This document shows, piece after piece, positions 20,250 to 30,885 of a stretch of DNA of 64,000 nucleotides. The translations under genes and the position numbers were made by a program. Below the pieces are notes generated by a model. It saw only the letters and a program-made list of their open reading frames with translations. It ran no database searches and was not told the origin of the DNA. The DNA comes from Odontocerum albicorne (taxonomy: Eukaryota > Arthropoda > Insecta > Trichoptera > Odontoceridae): contig OX463859.1 of the NCBI GenBank assembly GCA_949825065.1, forward strand, positions 4,998,217 through 5,062,216, read 5' to 3'. Within the stretch, counting starts at the first letter, position 1; every line of letters starts with the position of its first letter.

Positions 20250-20440
20250 CGAGGAGTCTGGTTCTCATCCATTATTTTAACGTTATCTCACCAATGACAT
20301 CTTCTCTGCCTTCCGATGTCTTCAATTTCACATGTTCTTGTTATTGGTGTATTCCTTATTCTGTATTTGAGTGTTTTACCAGTTGTACATTGCAAGACTA
20401 TATTTTTTATATTCAAATGAGTGCTTTCGTTCGTGTGGAA
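20250..20440 (-). pseudogene. RTE-A LINE fragment
   Basis: The minus frame reads GKTLKYRIRNTPITRTCEIE, then D-I-G-R-Q-R-R. This aligns with the GKTLRDRVRNTEIRRTCEVE segment of the RTE-A copy at 32425-32826. Confidence 0.6.
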
Positions 20441-20449
20441 TTAGTTCTA

Positions 20450-20697
20450 GCAACACGTTCGCAGCTAAAGACGCCCCTGGGGCGTCAACACATTTTTTGT
20501 AGAGACGCTGATGACGCCCGTTGCGCGTCATTCGATTCTCTTTGTTTGTATGGTACCGAATATTTTAAGATTTTAAGGTTTCCGTAAGATTTTAAGGTTT
20601 CGAAAATACCGTAAGATTTTAAGGTTTCGAAAATATGATTTTTTTCAGTACCTCTACACTATTCTATAAATACGTATCGCAGTGAATGTGTTAAACA
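20450..20697 (+). mobile_element. Possible TTAA-type MITE with palindromes
   Basis: The left end acacgttcgcagc and the inverted right end acacattcactgc are similar. A perfect GACGCCCC-T-GGGGCGTC palindrome (20470-20486) and a second ATGACGC/GCGTCAT hairpin (20511-20531) lie inside. The right flank is TTTAA; the left TTAA is lost. Confidence 0.35.
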
Positions 20698-20799
20698 GCA
20701 ATCGCATTTTAAATGGCATTTGCTATAAAATGAGATTTGAAACACCAAAATAATTTAAATATTTTAACAGAATATTTAAATAATCTTTCGAAGGATTAA

Positions 20800-20990
20800 T
20801 TCATATACTTCTCAGCATGTCAGCACAGGACTTCCATGCAGAAGGTCGTCGGTTCGACCCCGGTTCGAACCCTGCGCTGTGTTACTTCCCTCGAATGACA
20901 CAAACATTTTTACCGCCTATTATTCGGAGGTGTAAGAATTTTTGTGACTTCGTCGCAGTCCGGTTTTCCAAGTGATCCAATACAGCTGTG
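20800..20990 (+). mobile_element. SINE-2 copy
   Basis: tRNA-like head with gacttccatgcagaaggtc and a duplicated B box (ggttcgacc, ggttcgaacc), followed by a body with gaatgacacaaacattttt and tgtgacttcgtc. The same order occurs at 60600-60780. Confidence 0.6.
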
Positions 20991-21710
20991 TGGCTGACGG
21001 TAAGTTTGCTGGTGTCCAACGTTGGAATGTAACGTTGGAATGGCGAGGGGATCAACGACAAACTATTGTATAAACGCTGATGAAAGGCTCGAAGATCACG
21101 GGTCTCCAACGAAGATCGGCCAAACCAAAATGAAAGATGCTTGCAAATTATATACCTAATTGTTGATAATATACAGCATTGACAGATATCTGTAAGGACT
21201 AGAATATGTGCCGCTTGATTCTCTCTGCCTACCCGTAAAGGACATGGCGTGATGAAATAGAATAAATAAGTATTTAAGTAACATTCTTGGAGGTGCTTTT
21301 CAGCTAGCAAACAAAATAATACGAAAAGATAAATTAAAAATAATTTTCAAAGATAAAAATATATCAAAGAGTAAAAAGGTGATTCTAAATAATTACGTCA
21401 CGGCTCTCGATCGAAATGGTCACGCACGTGCGTGCGTGGGTAGACAGAGAGAACGTAACCTCTTCCGACACAACACGTAGCCATAACCCACAATAGATCA
21501 CCAGCCCGTCTAATAAGACGTCTCGGAAGTGTGTCAATTCAATTTTATAGGAGAGGCACACTTTTATAGCGCTTCTCATTATAATGAACTATAATAAAAA
21601 TAAATAACGTTATAACTCACTGACGGTTTATTGCCAATAGGTAATATTTTTTCGAAATAGGACATACTTCTATGTATTTTTTTTCTTTCTCAATTTTCAG
21701 CCGATTATAT
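20991..21710. other. No recognised gene; trace of RTE-D tail
   Basis: A gattctctctgcctaccc end like RTE-D lies at 21218-21255. The rest is unassigned. Confidence 0.4.
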
Positions 21711-21711
21711 C

Positions 21712-22088
21712 GAATTCACGCTAATCAAGCGCCATTCACGCTAATCAAGCGTGAATTCACGCTAACATTCACGCTAATCAAGCGTGAATTCACGCTAACA
21801 TTCACGCTAATCAAGCGTGAATTCACGCTAACATTCACGCTAATCAAGCGTGAATTCACGCTAACATTCACGCTAATCAAGCGTGAATTCACGCTAACAT
21901 TCACGCTAATCAAGCGTGAATTCACGCTAAAATTCACGCTAATCAAGCGTGAATTCACGCTAACATTCACGCTAATCAAGCGTGAATTCACGCTAACATT
22001 CACGCTAATCAAGCGTGAATTCACGCTAACATTCACGCTAATCAAGTGTGAATTCACGCTAACATTCACGCTAATCAAGCACCCTGAA
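21712..22088. repeat. 33-bp hairpin-unit tandem array, about 11 copies
   Basis: Each unit holds the perfect inverted repeat TTCACGCT-AATCA-AGCGTGAA. Because 33 is a multiple of 3, plus and minus strands carry regular 11-residue repeats (FTLIKREFTLT on plus) and long open frames (21672-22226 plus, 21725-22093 minus). No start context, signal peptide or known family supports a gene. Confidence 0.95.
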
Positions 22089-22225
22089 TTCAATACCTGG
22101 CGGAATTACTTCTGGATTTGTTTTACTCTTAGACCGTTTTACATTTTAATTTATGTTTTTCTGTTGCTTATATGCCTGCGACATATGTTTTTCTATTCTA
22201 AAGTAGCACTACATAAAGTTTTTTA

Positions 22226-22335
22226 ACCTGGCGAGTTTTTTGCCATGTGGCAATATCTTCCAGCCAACCAGAAATATGTTTTTATGGGCCCTAAGTGTTA
22301 ACCAGACTGGAATCCTATTTAAAAATATGAACGTG
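22226..22335 (-). mobile_element. SINE-1 3' half
   Basis: Reverse complement of the SINE-1 tail: ttaacctggcgag, gccatgtggcaat, cttccagccaaccagaaa and ctaagtgttaaccagactgg. The tRNA head is absent. Confidence 0.8.
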
Positions 22336-22464
22336 ACATCACAAAGTGACACAAAGGTTTCTTCTTAGATTCAAGAAATAAGTTGACTTTTATTTCTTAT
22401 ATTAAATTTTTTATTTTAAGTAATCTTAATTTTTAATTTCTTATAAATATTTAATAAAATCTAA

Positions 22465-22935
22465 ACTTGAAACTTCGACATCGGTTAGTTAAATGCTGCG
22501 CTTGGTCAGTGTTATTGCATGGAGTGGAATCATGGACCTTCAAAGTTGGTAGTATGAACCGACTGGAAGCATTCGAAATGTGGATGCACCGGAGAATGCT
22601 ACGGATACCCTGGACGGATATGGTCAGCAACACAAGGGTTCTTCAAAGAGCCAAAGTTGATAGAGTTGCTGACTAATATTAAAATCCGAAAGGTGTCCTA
22701 CTTAGGTCATGTAATTAGAGAAGCAAAGTACAAATTTCTGCACCTGATCATCCAAGGCAAAATAGAAGGTCGAAGAGGTGTTGGCAGGAAGCAAATCTCC
22801 TGGCACCGCAATATAGATGATTGGACTAGCATATGGGGCGTTAGAGATCTTTTTCGGGCTGCCGGGGACAAAGATATCTACTCTCAGGTGATATTCAACG
22901 TTGGGGGGACCTGACATGACACTGGGAAGAAGATA
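22465..22935 (+). pseudogene. RTE-B LINE C-terminal fragment (mariner-free paralogue)
   Basis: It encodes LLHGVESWTFKVGSMNRLEA, RMLRIPWTDMVSNTRVLQRA, then, shifted by one frame at about 22665, KIRKVSYLGHVIREAKYKFL, GRRGVGRKQISWHRN and VIFNVGGT. This is the standard C terminus of an RTE-like ORF2 lying after the RT domain. It has the intact sequence gactaatattaaaatcc that the mariner at 18595 interrupts in the sister copy. Ends in cactgggaagaagataaa. Confidence 0.85.
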
Positions 22936-23162
22936 AATAGTTAACACTTACATAGTAACCTTATTACTAGATAACAATTCTGACGACAATTATTAATTGA
23001 TTGTTAAGAATTAAACTAGTTAACAAGGTTTTCGTCACAAGGGTGAAAACGTTCATTTTAGGTCAATTTTTGTGTGCTGATAACGAATATGAACTTGAAA
23101 ATGATCCATCACGTACATTTTAAGATAAAAAATTTAATTACTTATAAGAATAACAATTTACA

Positions 23163-23553
23163 AATGTTGTTTATAGTTAAGGCATTAACGTTGTGGAGGT
23201 TTAAAGACATTGTAATTTATTTTTATCAAACACTGTTTATTCCACTTTTTTTGTGACGGTGTAACCCTACCGGTTTCAAGGATTTCACCTTATCTTCAGG
23301 GGAGCACAAACAAGACTAAATGCTGTTCGAACTGGTACCAATATACACGCTTCAAAGGTTGGAAGCTGGGGGGTGAGGGAGGCATGGGACGATTTCGACC
23401 AAGAGCGGAGAGATTTTTGTGATGTAACTGTTCTATATAACAGCATTTAGTCTTGTTTGTGCTCCCCTGAAGATGAGGGCCTTGAAACCGGTTTGGTTAT
23501 ACCATCACAAAAAAAGTTAAATAAACAGTGTTTGATAAAAATAAATTACAATT
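23163..23553. mobile_element. PLE1 inverted-end pair
   Basis: Left half is PLE1 terminal sequence in minus orientation from aaggcattaacgttgtgg. Right half is in plus orientation ending aaacagtgtttgataaaaat. The GIY-YIG coding part has been lost. Confidence 0.85.
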
Positions 23554-23859
23554 TACAAATGAATTCGGGTATAAAACTATTGTCCTCTTTAAATGATTCC
23601 CCAGTGTATTAATAAGTGTAATATATTTATTTTACTTCATAGTACACTAGAAGTGTAATTTATTACAATTATTATAGGCCTATAATTAATAATATATTTA
23701 TTGTTCCCCGCACCAAAACGTTGGAGCGTGTGCGTATTATAAAGTAAAACTATCCACGTGACGATTTTGCCTATGACTTCAGTCTAACAGGTGTTCTGGC
23801 ATGATTATCATGGAAATCATGATTTTCTTCACTCGCACAGGTATAATTGAGAGACTAAG

Positions 23860-24075
23860 ACACGAAACAACTTTACATCATACATGCACTCATGATGGCT
23901 TCCCAGCATTCTCCATTGGGTACCAAAATGGCGCTATATGTATATTTTTTACGTCGTTATTTAATCCCCATGGCGTTAATCACTGCAACCAGTTACCGTT
24001 TGTTGTAAAACTCACTTTCATTGGTTAATTTCAAACAGCGACTTAAAAAATATGTGATATATTATCAGTGAAGTG
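23860..24075 (+). pseudogene. LINE ORF2 C-terminal remnant
   Basis: NPHGVNHCNQLPFVVKL and, in a shifted frame, LVNFKQRLKKYVIYYQ match the V-x-x-WN-x-LP and NFK-x-x-LKKY pattern at the end of Jockey/CR1-like RT proteins. Decayed. Confidence 0.4.
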
Positions 24076-24167
24076 TTCCTCTAAAAATGCCATTTTACAT
24101 CAAACTTTTCTAGTGTTTATTTTAAATATTTTGTTTCTCGTGTATTTTTCATTTATTTTTTAACGCG

Positions 24168-24761
24168 TTAACCTTTCCCTTCCTGTGTTAATAAAAATCC
24201 GCGCGTTCCGATGCTGTGTATTCAATACACATGTAAAAAATTGCGATTTAAAATCGGAAAAAATACGAATATTCATAGCCAATCGCTTAAATTAATTAAA
24301 TTTGAAGTCAAAAGTGATAATAATTTAAATTTAATTGCTGAAAAAAAACATCGGACGACGTTCACAAAACGGACGGAGCGACCACCTTAAACGAAAGCCG
24401 GTTGACTACTAAAAAGAGAGAAGCGACCGAACTGAGATTCTATTTTTTGCGTTCCCATATACCGAAGCAGAGTGAGAGTGAGACGTGCATAGCGTCACTT
24501 TCTCACTCATGGTGTTTTTTTATATACACATACTGGAACACGTTTGATTGTATTGGTGAATTAATTCCCGATTTTCACAAAATATCTCTGATGTGGCCGA
24601 TAAGTACTAATTATTATTAATATTATTTTTTTATTCAATGCGTAAATGTATTACGGAGGAATACCTAAAATCTGAACCCAGTATTAACTATATTTATAAA
24701 GATATTAAAGTTTTTAGAAGCAATGTGTACTAGTTACACATCACCGGACAGGAAGGGTTAA
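24168..24761 (+). mobile_element. piggyBac-like MITE, diverged family A relative
   Basis: 594 bp between TTAA sites (24168-24171 and 24758-24761). Ends are CCTTTCCCTTCCTGTG and the inverted ACAGGAAGGG. It shares the internal CGATTTAAAATCG palindrome (24244-24256) and general layout with the 635-bp copies. Non-coding. Confidence 0.8.
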
Positions 24762-25079
24762 TTAAGTTGAAGTTTTATATCCTTTATTTACGTGTTGTTC
24801 GTTGTAATATTTCACTTAAAAAAATGCAAGAATGGGCATAAAAAACATCTTTATACGCCTCGGATATATTTGAACAAATACATCAAAATGTTTTTCTTTG
24901 TATTTTTTTGTAGCTTATTTTTAACTTAAATTTATTTATTTATTTTTTCAAAACAGGCTTAGCCCAATACTTAAAAATACAAGACATTAAAAAAGAACAA
25001 TTACATAGAAAAAAATTAAAATATATAAAATAAAAAATAATGCATATACATACAATATGATACACATATATTCAGTCAC

Positions 25080-25475
25080 TTAAGTATGTTGATGAGTGCT
25101 TTCTAACGCGCTCAATCTAAGAAGAAAATTTACTTTTGCTTTTGGTAATGTGATATGAAATATGTCAATATCCGAAGCAGTCCCGTTCAAAAGAGTTAAG
25201 GCCCTTCCAACAGGCATAGCGGCTGGAAGACCCGTTCTTGCGTATGTTATTGAGAACAGTTCTTGCCGGCGCAGTCTAGTGTAATTGTTAGGAACATTTA
25301 ACGCTGATCGTGGTAGTAATGCTGGACAGCTCACAACTCCTCGAACGAGTTTGACAACGTATACCAGGAGACGCATATATCTTCTTACGCTCAAGGAGTT
25401 ATACCCGAGCATGCCCAGCAGAATCTGAGTAGGATAAAACCACGGATTAACACCGAACTCTCTTGTCCTAAATCT
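25080..25475 (-). pseudogene. LINE ORF2 C-terminal fragment
   Basis: The minus frame at 25412-25080 reads MLGYNSLSVRRYMRLLVYVV, CPALLPRSALNVPNNYTRLR, ARTGLPAAMPVGRALTLLNG and DIDIFHITLPKAK. This is the order (L-x-x-RR, V-P-x-x-x-R, R-T-x-x-x-x-P, LN) seen at the C terminus of I/Jockey-like RT proteins. A related copy lies at 40642-41075. Confidence 0.65.
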
Positions 25476-26082
25476 TGTCCCTTCACCCTGATATAATTTT
25501 TGCGGCCATCTAGAATCAGTTTACATATGGTACTGCGATATGTGGTACTGCGATGATAAAATCGAATCAATCATTTCCGAAAGAACTTCCATTCAGCGTT
25601 ACATCGGTTCATCTTTGGACCGATTGGTAACTCTGATCTAGTGGGTTTGTAAGTATTAAATATATTTACTGCGCTGCGAGTAACTTTTATTTTCCCGTGT
25701 CGTCGGGCCGTAAGTTCAACGTCGCTATTATTATTTTCACGCTCAGGTGTGCCAACATCGGAGGACGAACCCCTTTGAACAGTTCGTTCCTCGCCACAAA
25801 GCAAGATCACACTCATAAAAAATAAATCTGATTCCGATTATCCAGTTCAAGGAGCGGCGGATAAAAATTAGATTTTCCCCGATAACAGCGTACTTTGTGA
25901 TAGAGTTAAACTAAGCTCACTGTAGGTACTGTTTTTTCTCTCTACTTTCACTTGTCACTGAATCTTTTATTTATATGATATCGTTGAACACATTGAAAAC
26001 GGTGAGTAAGACATATTAAAAACGGGGAAACAACATTATCATCGGGCTAATTTATCGAGCCTTTGGAACCACTGGGATAAAC

Positions 26083-26352
26083 ATGGAATTCGCGATTCGT
26101 CATCGTGTGTGTTGGCAATCGCATGTGTTATTAAATGCAATGAAACTCTTGAAGCTGTGTGACAAGAAAAACAGTCGATATAGTACTGCATACAAAATCA
26201 TTCACTCAGTGATTGATGTACCTCACTTACTCGCAAGTATTTCATTTCGTATTCCCACTAGATCCACAAGACAGCTCAATCTCTTATACACCGAAAATTG
26301 CAATACTAACTATAAAATTAACTCTATAATTCGTATGCAGACTTGGAAATGA
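26083..26352 (+). pseudogene. LINE ORF2 C-terminal remnant
   Basis: An 89-codon ORF with YKIIHSVIDVPHLLASISF and RIPTRSTRQLNLLYTEN, resembling the KIIHG-x-ID-x-P and TR-x-TRQ segments near the end of CR1/Jockey-like RT proteins. No other domain. Assignment is tentative. Confidence 0.4.
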
Positions 26353-26579
26353 GTTTTGCAACAATTTAGATATTTTTAATATAAGTATATATAGTATTCG
26401 CCAAAATATCGCTACAATATTTAGAAATAGCTACTAACTTTGTGCTCTCCTTTAATAATATAAATAACCTAGTATAAACGAAACATTAAGGACAATACTT
26501 TGCCTCTGGAGTTGAGTAACCCTGCATCGACATGTGGAAGGTTTTGATTCTGCAAAGAAACTTGCATCTCGTTCTACTA

Positions 26580-26720
26580 ATGAGGCCACGTGTTTTCTAT
26601 ATCTCAAGATATATTCATAAAATATTTTTCGGGTACCATCATGAATCGAACCCGAAAATCTTAGAAACTAGTCTAGTGCCTTACCAAATAAGCAACGAAT
26701 ATGGTTATTTAAGTACTTAA
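26580..26720 (-). mobile_element. tRNA-derived SINE
   Basis: The minus strand has a ttgcttatttggtaaggc A-box-like block and the B box gggttcgattc at tRNA spacing, followed by a non-tRNA body. Confidence 0.55.
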
Positions 26721-26794
26721 ATATAAATATTAAGTAATAGGCTTATTATTGAACGTTAGTAATATTGTTGACATTTTTTTAAACGAAGCAAGTT

Positions 26795-27295
26795 TTGATT
26801 ACCGTAGAACTAACAGAGATTGTTTGTTGGCCTTTCCAGTTCATCGCTCTTCTTTCTTTACGTCGTCCTTTACTGTCCATGCAGTGATACTCTGGAATCA
26901 GTTACAAACCAATATAAGACTCGCTCCGTCCTTGGCATGCTTTAAGAAGCGACTGAAAAAACTCTTAATTTCTAGTCAGTAAAATAACGTGTTTCATTCC
27001 TGATTTTTCTTTTCCTTTCCTCTCCACCATCCTTTCCTTTCCTCTTGATTTATGATATCTCATTTTATATGAAAAATAATGTTCGGGTGATTGTCCGTCT
27101 TTGTAGGGTTCGTGGGCATGTGCTCACGTATGTGTTTATGGATTTCGTGGGGATGGATAGTCATTTGAATGATTTATGCGACCACGTAACTTGCTTAATT
27201 TACTTTTGTCTGGTTGGTTGGAAGAGATTGCCCCCTGGCAATAAGCCCGCCAGATTGTATTGCAATAAAAGTGTTCAATAAATAAATAAACTAAT
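26795..27295 (+). mobile_element. Jockey-F LINE 3' end, second copy
   Basis: Coding to 26982 (RSSFFTSSFTVHAVILWNQL then TNIRLAPSLACFKKRLKKLL). The same 3' UTR as at 16477 follows, ending in the SINE-1-like tail and aataaataaataaa. It is 5' truncated at about 26795. Confidence 0.85.
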
Positions 27296-27407
27296 TAAGG
27301 ACCAATATTTTTAGACGTAATACAATCTATACAATTTGAAGAAATACGGGGAAAATAATGATTTTGGTGAATTGTATGATTTCGTATAATTTTTTGAATC
27401 GTGTTTA

Positions 27408-27600
27408 AGGGACTTTACACTAGTCTAGTTACCCGGGCTAGTGGTTAGTACTGGCGCTGGTTATCTAAGTGTCGATATGGTATCATAATGACCAGATTCA
27501 CTTTCGATATTGGGTAATTGGTAACAGTCACCTGGGAGCTATGCTAATTGGGCCTAGTACTAGTCGAGTTTACACCAAGATTCGATGATCTCCGGGGTTC
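27408..27600. other. Unassigned block rich in actag palindromes
   Basis: Several short inverted motifs (tttacactagtctag, tagtactagtcgag, gtttacacc) suggest MITE-like ends, but no clear boundaries or target duplication. Confidence 0.25.
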
Positions 27601-27744
27601 TAGTGAAATCATTTTGACTTCTACACAGAAGTTAAGGGCTCGTTTCCGTGTTGTGCCCCAGTCTTTTTAATCTTATTCAGAGTTTTTAACAATGTTATAT
27701 CGCATAATCTTATAACATTTCCACTGTGTACAGTACAACCTCAC

Positions 27745-27810
27745 GGTTTTGTTATCATGTTACAATCTCTTCCAGCCAACCAGAAAGTTGTTAAACAGGC
27801 CTGAAATAAA
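27745..27810 (-). mobile_element. SINE-1 3' tail fragment
   Basis: atctcttccagccaaccaga and aggcc are the inverted SINE-1 tail. A tRNA-like head in the same orientation lies at 28085-28160, so they may be parts of one split copy. Confidence 0.6.
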
Positions 27811-28084
27811 AACTACATTGAAAACCTTTTTTTACTTTTTTAGACTTGGCGTCCATTATAATGGACACAGAGTTCATATGTACTTTGTAAACAATGTTGT
27901 GGTATATTTCAGTTTTGAATTATTACAAGTGAAGTGTAAGGTACTGTATTATCGACTTTCAACGTTTTGGGCACCATACATCTAAACTAATACGACGTAA
28001 TGTTGCATTCAGTGTAAATTATATACTCACAAGCGAGAATATTTTTTTAAACCTTAAAATTTATTCATTTCTAAAGAGGTTAAA

Positions 28085-28160
28085 AAAAATTGGTTAAAAT
28101 GGCAATCAATCCGCTACCTCCGGTTTGGAAGACAAGCGTCTTACCAGGGTGGTCTTCAAT
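28085..28160 (-). mobile_element. SINE-1 head fragment
   Basis: Reverse complement of the SINE-1 tRNA-like head (ctacctccggtttggaag, caagcgtcttacca). A further SINE-1 tail piece lies at 28325-28405 (-). Confidence 0.6.
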
Positions 28161-28430
28161 ATTTATTTGATTAAAAATTTATTGTATAGTTTTCAATATG
28201 ACATATTTATGCCAAGTGATATAGACCTTATCAATAAATTCAACGATTGCCTTACGAAGTATTTTACAGTGCAAGCGATTTTTTTTAATTTTACGAACAA
28301 CTTTCTAGGTTGTTAGAAAAAGTTGCTACATGAAAATAAGCCCACCCCACCAGGTTGTTTTGTTTGCTCTTTCAACCAACCAGAATTGGGTCAAAAAGTC
28401 CTTAAATAGGAAACTAGACTAGAGCCTTAA

Positions 28431-28908
28431 GACCTCGGTCACACAGGAAGGAGCCTCGCTTGATGCTAAGAGCTATGTTGCGAGTTAGGCGACATATTCT
28501 AGCTAACCAACGTACCGCATACTATCGCAGTGGCCACACTGCACGCTTCGCGCCACGTTGCATGACGATTAGTCATCGAGTGAATCTCCTAGCGAACAGA
28601 CACGTTGGTTAATTTACAAGATGGTGGAAGTTTTAATGGCAGCTCTGTATAAAAGGGAGCCTTTGTGGAACCCATCGAGCAAACTATAGAAAAATGTACC
28701 TGTAATAAAATCACTTTCGAATGAAGTTGCGCAGAAGGTAAATAAAGATGCTAAGTTATAATGAAATTGGTTAGTTTTGAGAGTGACATAGTGGGTTGAC
28801 TCAACCGCTCCCAACTGTCAAATGAATTTGTCCGTAGCACTTTGGTGTGGCCAGGCATGAAGTTATCTAGCGTAGCACCTAATGAAGCATTTTGGTGTGG
28901 CCTCGGCT
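28431..28908 (+). mobile_element. Possible PIF/Harbinger non-autonomous element
   Basis: The left end gacctcggtcacacagg and the inverted right end gccgaggccacacc are similar and of the CGGTCACAC type common in Harbinger-like elements. TTAA-like flanks fit a 3-bp TTA/TAA duplication. It carries a short MADF-like reading (28621-28740). Confidence 0.45.
28621..28740 (+). pseudogene. MADF-like domain remnant
   Basis: The reading MVEVLMAALYKREPLWNPSS, then K-L, a TAG stop, K-N, and NEVAQKV resembles the start of a MADF DNA-binding domain (L-x-x-x-V-x-x-R-x-x-LW...YK). The stop falls where the conserved Tyr would be. MADF proteins are sometimes carried by Harbinger elements. The match is short. 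Confidence 0.35.
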
Positions 28909-28924
28909 TTAAACGTTCAAACTT

Positions 28925-28976
28925 CGTGAATTGAACGTTCAAACTTCTGGGATTGAGTTTGAACGTTCAATTCACG
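28925..28976. repeat. Perfect 21-bp inverted repeat hairpin
   Basis: Arms at 28925-28945 and 28956-28976 are perfectly complementary with a 10-base loop. It lies next to the Harbinger-like end. Confidence 0.9.
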
Positions 28977-29305
28977 CACAGGCGTTTTTTTCGACTAGGA
29001 TATGGAATCGTGATAGAAAGTACACATAACTCCACTACTAAAATTAAAAGACTTGGATGCTAGAAGACAGAGAAGAGGGTTCAATGTAAGCATGGAGTTA
29101 TGGCGTCCAAGACATTCAACAATCAAGCTCCTCGATATTTCTAAAATTGTTTAAGACGGAAGGAGATCTCCGAATCTCGTGTCAGATTAAGGTTTTCCAG
29201 TTGATTTCGCAAACTCAAATATCTCGACAGAACGTTTCAGGAAGCGGATTTTTGTCTATTGAACAGTCTTACAGTCTTCCCTGAGGCAAATCTTCATAAA
29301 TTGAT

Positions 29306-29750
29306 GATTTGAAATTAAGTATCAGTAGATTTGAAAAGTCGTTTGTCTTCAGTACACCTTGAAAAAATGGATTGAACTAGTTTAAAATTAAGTATCATTA
29401 GATTTGAAAAGTCGTTTGTCTTCAGTATACCTTGAGTAAATGGATTAAACTAGTTTGAAATTAAGTATCAGTAGATTTGAAAAGTCGTTTGTCTTCAGTA
29501 TACCTTGAGTAAATGGATTAAACTAGTTTGAAATTAAGTATCAGTAGATTTGAAAAGTCGTTTGTCTTCAGTATACCTTGAGTAAATGGATTAAACTAGT
29601 TTGAAATTAAGTATCAGTAGATTTGAAAAGTCGTTTGTCTTCAGTATACCTTGAGTAAATGGATTAAACTAGTTTGAAATTAAGTATCAGTAGATTTGAA
29701 AAGTCGTTTGTCTTCAGTATACCTTGAGTAAATGGATTGAACTAGTTTGA
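29306..29750. repeat. 73-bp tandem repeat, 6 copies
   Basis: gatttgaaaagtcgtttgtc recurs at 29328, 29401, 29474, 29547, 29620 and 29693. The central copies are nearly identical; the outer ones diverge. Confidence 0.95.
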
Positions 29751-30239
29751 AAGCGATTTTGAGGTAATTTTAATGGTCGGAAAATAGTGCTATACAAAAT
29801 TATCTAAGAAAAATTGTAAGTTTTATGTGTGTTTTTAAGATTGTGTTTTTGCGTTCAAATTTTAGCTTTTTTACTGTTTTATTAAGTTATTCTGATAATG
29901 TTTATTTTAATGATCAAAGTGACTTTAAAGCACAAAACTTTTTTATCTTTGTGGTGTCATGTTTATAGTTTTTTTTCAGAGTTCGCAACGACTTAATCGA
30001 AAAATTAACATTTTTTTTATATCGATCGTGGTTTGCGAATTCTGCACACAAGCCAAGAGGGATTGCAGCTGGACAACTTAAGTTCTAGAGATTGAAAAAG
30101 GCGTGAAATTAAATCTCAACATTATAAACTATCAAGTTAATTTCAATAACAATGAAAAGCCCCCCCCCCCCCCCCCACATTACTAGTATTAACCACATCC
30201 TCTATCCTGTACCTATTACAATTAGAAAAAATGTTTTTA

Positions 30240-30345
30240 GACGTAATTTAGTTCATTTTCACCTGACGAGGAAGACGTAGGTCTTGAAACCGGTAGTGAA
30301 CTCAAATTACACAGTGATAAATACAAAATAAAAAAGTGTTTTATT
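30240..30345 (+). mobile_element. PLE-like terminal repeat with hammerhead-like core
   Basis: It carries cctgacgaggaagacg, then taggtcttgaaaccggtag. The CTGACGA...GAAAC arrangement matches PLE1 ends, but the flanks differ, so this is a third related family. A 16-base poly-C run lies just upstream (about 30160-30176). Confidence 0.45.
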
Positions 30346-30404
30346 TATTTTATTAAAAATTTACAAAAAAGTCAATTAAAAATAAAATTCTTAATTATCT
30401 TATT

Positions 30405-30680
30405 AATTTGTTTAATCAAACATTGTTTATTACATTTTTTACAGTATAACCCTACCGTTTACACGGTTTTCACCTCTAATGAACAAGACATTAAGACCCT
30501 TATGATATGTTTCAAGATTTTCACCTCATCATCAGGGAAGCATAAACAAGTCTTGTTTATTCGAGGTGAAAACCTTGAAACCGGTAGGGTTATACCGTTA
30601 CATAAATTGGAATAAACAGTGTTTGATAAAACAAATTACAATGTCTTTAAACATCCACAATGTTAATGCCTTAACCCTAC
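30405..30680. mobile_element. PLE1 inverted-end pair, compact
   Basis: Two PLE1 termini head to head with almost no interior. The minus half carries a consensus CTGATGA core (complement at about 30530) rather than the CTGAAGA of other copies. Confidence 0.75.
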
Positions 30681-30845
30681 AATGCGCGATTTTTTTTATT
30701 TCAAAAATAAAAATATATTTATGGATTAAATATGTACTGGAACATGAAAAATACAATAAAACTTTTTTTCTTGTTTTTATATATTTATATTTAAAAAAAA
30801 AAAGAGTATGGTTCATATATGAATCACTGCGCATTTGTAAGTTAA
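30671..30845. mobile_element. Short TTAA-flanked MITE at PLE1 end
   Basis: TTAA at 30671-30674 and 30842-30845. Inner ends TTAACCCTACAATGCGCG and, inverted, TTAACTTACAAATGCGCA are similar. The left TTAA lies within the terminal sequence of PLE1, so it appears to have inserted there. Confidence 0.5.
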
Positions 30846-30885
30846 TTATATGATATAATTATATAAATGAAATTATATATTTTAC

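Noticed and set aside
20882..21310. 142-codon minus ORF
   Set aside because: No recognised domain, overlaps a SINE-2 body and an RTE-D tail trace.
21712..22088. Regular direct repeats that could suggest a CRISPR array
   Set aside because: The repeats are contiguous 33-bp units with no unique spacers, and all context is eukaryotic transposon DNA.
30160..30176. Poly-C run as a functional element
   Set aside because: Similar C or G runs occur near PLE1 and RTE-E ends (8417-8428, 56216-56225). Probably slippage or assembly noise.
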